Source of the DNA: an uncultured Lachnoclostridium sp. | GTDB taxonomy: Bacteria; Bacillota; Clostridia; Lachnospirales; Lachnospiraceae | Direction: 5' to 3' | NCBI GenBank assembly: GCA_946499505.1 | Contig: CAMMSL010000006.1 | Location: 1-64,000 of the forward strand | Length of the DNA stretch: 64,000 nucleotides | Shown here: positions 60,955 through 64,000 of the stretch, piece after piece | Position numbering within the stretch: the stretch's first letter is position 1 | How the letters are laid out: each line of letters opens with the position of its first letter | The notes under the pieces: model-generated | Seen by the model: only the letters and a program-made list of their open reading frames with translations | What the model was told of the DNA's origin: nothing | Databases searched by the model: none | Program-made: the position numbers and the translations under genes

Positions 60955-61845
60955 ATGAGCGAACAGCTGCCTGAAATGATGAAGAAGAAAGAAATAAATC
61001 ATCTGTTAGTTTATCTGGTTGCGGCAGTGGTCTGTATTTTGTCCGTCATACAGCCACAGAAGAATATACTGCCGCAGTCTGTCGGGATCATAGTATACAT
61101 CCTTGCCGCTGTTTCACTTGTTGCAGCCTGTATGTGTATATACAGGGATTTAAGGAAAGGGATTATAGAAAGACTGCTCTTGATGATAAAAAGGACTTCG
61201 TATGGGGCACGTTTCCTTGAAGACTATACTTTCCGGACAATCCTGACGACCCTGCCGACATTTCTGATCAATATAGTCTATACGGTATATAACGGTGTGA
61301 TCGGCATTGCGAATCAATCTGCATGGTTCATCACTATGGCTGCCTACTATAGCCTGCTGGGGATCATGCGTTACTGTGCGGTGAATACAGAGCGAAAGAT
61401 ATCCCGCATGACGGATCCGAAACTGATCAGAAAGAAGGAGCTGTCAGTTATCCGGACAGATGGGATTCTGCTCCTGCTGTTGAATCTGGCTCTGAGCGGA
61501 GTCGTCCTGCTGACCATAGCCAAAGGAACAGCAAAGACATATTCGGAAATTATGGTGATATCCATAGCGGCGTATACGTTCTATAAGATAACGATGGCTG
61601 TGATCAATATGGTCAAAGTAAGGAAGATGCAGTCGCCGATCCTGATCACAATACGAAATATAGGGGTGGCTGACGCTCTGGTATCCATGCTTACGCTGCA
61701 GACAACGATGCTGGCCTCGTTTCAGGATACAAGCAGTATTGACGCAAACCGGATGAACGGGATCGCCGGACTGGCGGTCTGTATCCTGATAGCGTTACTG
61801 GGAGCTAGTATGATTTATTACGCTTCTAAGAGAAAAGAATCCTGA
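60955..61845 (+). CDS. Multi-pass membrane protein of unknown function
   Basis: A 296-residue integral membrane protein with about 7-8 hydrophobic segments: LLVYLVAAVVCILSVI near residue 17, VGIIVYILAAVSLVAACMCI, ILTTLPTFLINIVYTVYNGV, AWFITMAAYYSLLGIM, ILLLLLNLALSGVVLLTI, ISIAAYTFYKITMAVINM, and a C-terminal GIAGLAVCILIALLGASMIYY. Charged cytoplasmic loops include TERKISRMTDPKLIRKKE. No known family signature is recognised. AAGGAG lies 11 bases before the ATG; it is 59 bases after the radical SAM gene and may be co-transcribed. Confidence 0.75.
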   Translation: MSEQLPEMMKKKEINHLLVYLVAAVVCILSVIQPQKNILPQSVGIIVYILAAVSLVAACMCIYRDLRKGIIERLLLMIKRTSYGARFLEDYTFRTILTTLPTFLINIVYTVYNGVIGIANQSAWFITMAAYYSLLGIMRYCAVNTERKISRMTDPKLIRKKELSVIRTDGILLLLLNLALSGVVLLTIAKGTAKTYSEIMVISIAAYTFYKITMAVINMVKVRKMQSPILITIRNIGVADALVSMLTLQTTMLASFQDTSSIDANRMNGIAGLAVCILIALLGASMIYYASKRKES

Positions 61846-61878
61846 AAGATACTTAATAATTTTTTTAGAGTAATTTAA

Positions 61879-61907
61879 TTGAGCCTTATGGTTTCGTGCG
61901 CTAAAAT
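61879..61907 (+). promoter_or_regulatory. Promoter of the alarmone synthetase gene
   Basis: TTGAGC at 61879-61884, a 17-bp spacer and TAAAAT at 61902-61907, about 57 bp before the start codon. Confidence 0.5.
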
Positions 61908-61964
61908 AGTAACAGAGTACAGAAACAAGCAGACAGCGGATATGCTGCCGGAACGGAGGAAACA

Positions 61965-62711
61965 ATGGAGAAAAAGAACTGGCTTCAGCTTGCGGAAGGA
62001 ACTGGAACAGATCTTATCATGGGGCAGGCAATGAATCTGCTGGACGGCGTCCTCGATTATAAAGAACTTATGATGGGATATGCCTGCGCGATCAAAGAGA
62101 TCAATACAAAGTTTGAAGTGCTGGACACGGAATTCGAGGTCAGATACAAGAGAAATCCGATCAGCTCAATAGAGACACGACTGAAGAGCCAGACGAGCAT
62201 CCTTGAGAAGATGGCGAGAATGGGAATTCCGCCCACAAGGGAGAATATCGAGAATACTCTGAATGATATTGCGGGAATTCGGGTGATATGCTCCTATATC
62301 GATGATATTTATCTCCTGGCAGACGCGCTGACAAAGCAGGATGACGTCACACTGATCCGACGAAAAGACTATATCAGCAACCCGAAACCGAACGGTTACC
62401 GCAGCCTTCATCTGATCGTAAGCGTTCCGATCTTTTTCGCAGAGTCCACGAAAGAAGTGAAGGCGGAGGTGCAGATCCGGACCATCGCCATGGATTTCTG
62501 GGCAAGTCTGGAACATCAGATCAAGTATAAGAAAAATGTGGAGCATGCAGAGAAAGTGATCGCCCGCCTGAAGGAGTGCGCAGATGAGATCGCACATGTG
62601 GATGAGACAATGCAGGAAATCCGGATGGAGATGGACAATATCAAAGAAGAACCCTCAGATGTGGAAGCGCTGTATGAAAAGCTCAGGAAAATAGATATCA
62701 ATTTTATGTGA
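61965..62711 (+). CDS. relQ: Small alarmone synthetase (RelQ/YjbM-like)
   Basis: A 248-residue GTP pyrophosphokinase that makes (p)ppGpp from ATP and GTP/GDP; it has no hydrolase or regulatory domains. Synthetase motifs are present: RYKRNPISSIETRLKS near residue 61 (ATP binding), DIAGIRVICSYIDDIYLLADAL near residue 101, NPKPNGYRSLHLIV near residue 143 (G-loop) and VEVQIRTIAMDFWASLEHQIKYK near residue 168 with the catalytic Glu and Gln. The C-terminal helices (VDETMQEIRMEMDN) fit RelQ tetramer formation. GGAGG precedes the ATG. It is monocistronic between its own promoter and a strong terminator. Confidence 0.93.
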   Translation: MEKKNWLQLAEGTGTDLIMGQAMNLLDGVLDYKELMMGYACAIKEINTKFEVLDTEFEVRYKRNPISSIETRLKSQTSILEKMARMGIPPTRENIENTLNDIAGIRVICSYIDDIYLLADALTKQDDVTLIRRKDYISNPKPNGYRSLHLIVSVPIFFAESTKEVKAEVQIRTIAMDFWASLEHQIKYKKNVEHAEKVIARLKECADEIAHVDETMQEIRMEMDNIKEEPSDVEALYEKLRKIDINFM

Positions 62712-62715
62712 GGAG

Positions 62716-62756
62716 TACCTGGTTATAGGATGAACCTATAACCGGGTATTTTTTTT
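62716..62756 (+). terminator. Intrinsic terminator after relQ
   Basis: A 14-bp stem with one mismatch (TACCTGGTTATAGG / CCTATAACCGGGTA) is followed by eight T. Confidence 0.9.
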
Positions 62757-62869
62757 GCGTATTAGCCGGAAAACATAGACTGTGATAGGATGAATCCAGC
62801 AACAAAAAGAACTATAATGCACCGATAAACGTTTTAATATACGATCGGATGAAAAAGGAGGAGACCATC

Positions 62870-64000
62870 ATGACAGACATCAGAAATTCACAGAACTGGA
62901 GCTTTGAAACAAAACAGGTACATATCGGACAGGAGCAGCCGGATCCGGCGACCGGAGCAAGAGCGGTTCCGATCTATGCATCCACATCCTATGTGTTTGA
63001 TGACTGTCAGCACGCGGCGGACCGTTTCGCTCTGAAGGATTCGGGAAACGTATACGGGAGAATGACCAATCCCACGGAAGACGCATTTGAACAGAGGATC
63101 GCGGCTCTGGAGGGCGGCACGGCAGCTCTTGCAACAGCTTCAGGAGCAGCGGCCATTACTTATACGTTTCAGGCGTTGGCGAAAGCCGGAGAGCATATTG
63201 TCGCTTCCAAGACCATATATGGAGGATCCTACAATCTTCTGGCTCATACGCTGCCCCTTACAAGCGGGATCACAGCAACATTTGTAGACCCGGAAGAAGA
63301 GGGCGCATTTGAAAAGGCGATTCAGGAAAATACAAAAGCAATTTTTGTAGAAACGCTGGGAAATCCGAATTCCAACGTGGCGGATCTGGAAACTCTTGCA
63401 GGGATTGCTCACAGGCATAAGATCCCGCTTGTCGTGGATTCTACATTTGCCACACTGTATCTGGTACGTCCGATCGAGCATGGAGCGGATATCGTTGTAC
63501 ACTCTGCGACAAAGTTTATCGGCGGACATGGCACGGCTCTGGGCGGAGTGATCATTGACAGTGGAAAGTTTGACTGGAAAGGTTCGGAAAAATATCCGTG
63601 GATCTCAGAGCCGAATCCCAGTTATCACGGAGTCTCATTTACAGAGGCGGCGCCGGCAGCAGCGTTTGTCACCTATGTGCGCGCCGTACTGCTTCGCGAT
63701 ACAGGAGCTACCCTTTCCCCGTTTCACGCCTTCCTTCTGCTGCAGGGGCTGGAGACTCTGTCTCTCAGGGTAGAACGCCATGTGGAAAATGCTCTGAAGA
63801 TCGTAAAATATCTGGCAGCGCATCCTTTGGTTGAGGCAGTGCATCACCCGTCCCTTGAAAGCGAATCAACCCATGCGCTGTATGAGAAGTATTTTCCACA
63901 GGGCGGCGGCTCCATCTTTACATTTGAGATCAAAGGAGACGCAGGGACGGCACAGAAATTTATCGATAATCTGCCGATCTTTTCACTGCTGGCAAATGTG
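62870..64000 (+). CDS. metY: O-acetylhomoserine sulfhydrylase (partial, runs off the window)
   Basis: The N-terminal 377 residues of a PLP-dependent Cys/Met-metabolism enzyme, cut by the window end (full length is usually ~425). It makes homocysteine from O-acetylhomoserine and sulfide. Motifs: FETKQVHIGQEQPDPATGAR at the start, TSYVFDD, YGRMTNPT near residue 63, ASGAAAITYTFQAL, the DSTFAT strand and the PLP lysine in VVHSATKFIGGHG near residue 208. A GGAGGAG site precedes the ATG at 62870. No SAM riboswitch or T-box is recognisable in the 112-base leader. Confidence 0.93.
   Translation, partial: MTDIRNSQNWSFETKQVHIGQEQPDPATGARAVPIYASTSYVFDDCQHAADRFALKDSGNVYGRMTNPTEDAFEQRIAALEGGTAALATASGAAAITYTFQALAKAGEHIVASKTIYGGSYNLLAHTLPLTSGITATFVDPEEEGAFEKAIQENTKAIFVETLGNPNSNVADLETLAGIAHRHKIPLVVDSTFATLYLVRPIEHGADIVVHSATKFIGGHGTALGGVIIDSGKFDWKGSEKYPWISEPNPSYHGVSFTEAAPAAAFVTYVRAVLLRDTGATLSPFHAFLLLQGLETLSLRVERHVENALKIVKYLAAHPLVEAVHHPSLESESTHALYEKYFPQGGGSIFTFEIKGDAGTAQKFIDNLPIFSLLANV

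Noticed and set aside
62757-62869. SAM riboswitch or T-box before metY
   Set aside because: Only ~110 bases after a terminator, without the conserved helices of either element.

Overview
The window looks like a chromosome segment of a gut Lachnospiraceae-type Firmicute (Clostridium scindens / Dorea / Blautia neighbourhood; family-level call only). The evidence is moderate GC, strong AGGAGG-type ribosome binding sites, some GTG/TTG starts, intracellular glycoside hydrolases beside a GPH symporter, 4Fe-4S aldo/keto reductases, a class II ribonucleotide reductase, and many LysR, AraC and MarR regulators. No rRNA, tRNA or CRISPR array was seen.

Layout. 0-3.5 kb: a lipoprotein and a B12-dependent ribonucleotide reductase behind what look like tandem NrdR boxes. 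3.6-7.4 kb: an Old-Yellow-Enzyme-type flavoprotein gene split by an IS1182-like element and also frameshifted. 7.6-15.9 kb: a shikimate/quinate utilisation cluster with aroE, aroD, two transporters, an HSL-type esterase and three LysR regulators; one transporter carries an in-frame TGA and the esterase a 1-base frameshift. 16-24 kb: a redox island of flavodoxin, aldo/keto reductases, an SDR, a DUF362 lipoprotein and an ArsP-like permease, with several gene remnants and a promoter module present twice. 24-26.4 kb: an MFS transporter divergent from an AraC regulator.

26.4-46.4 kb is the centrepiece. It is a carbohydrate locus with an AraC regulator, an unassigned clan GH-A hydrolase, a GH94-type phosphorylase, a GPH symporter, a GH78 alpha-L-rhamnosidase, three GH3 enzymes (one circularly permuted), a GH35/DUF5597 enzyme and two small membrane proteins. 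None of the enzymes has a signal peptide, so imported rhamnose- and glucose-containing oligosaccharides or plant glycosides are probably dismantled in the cytoplasm. A 31-bp tandem-repeat site occurs both at the AraC/first-hydrolase intergene and before the symporter, and probably ties the locus to the AraC protein. Two enzymes of different GH families share a C-terminal helical module.

46.5-57 kb: a LysR gene, a MarR-controlled heterodimeric ABC exporter, then a second MarR gene leading a MATE pump, an MmcQ/YjbR-EVE fusion, an esterase, a CDP-alcohol phosphatidyltransferase and a LysR gene. 57-59.4 kb: a damaged HipBA-type toxin-antitoxin locus, recombinase debris and a methyltransferase with an in-frame TAG. 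59.5-64 kb: a radical SAM protein, an unknown membrane protein, a RelQ-type alarmone synthetase, and a metY gene cut by the window end.

A recurrent theme is near-intact genes broken by single lesions (extra or missing homopolymer bases, one stop codon). These are either real decay of accessory functions or residual sequencing errors, and read mapping would decide between the two.
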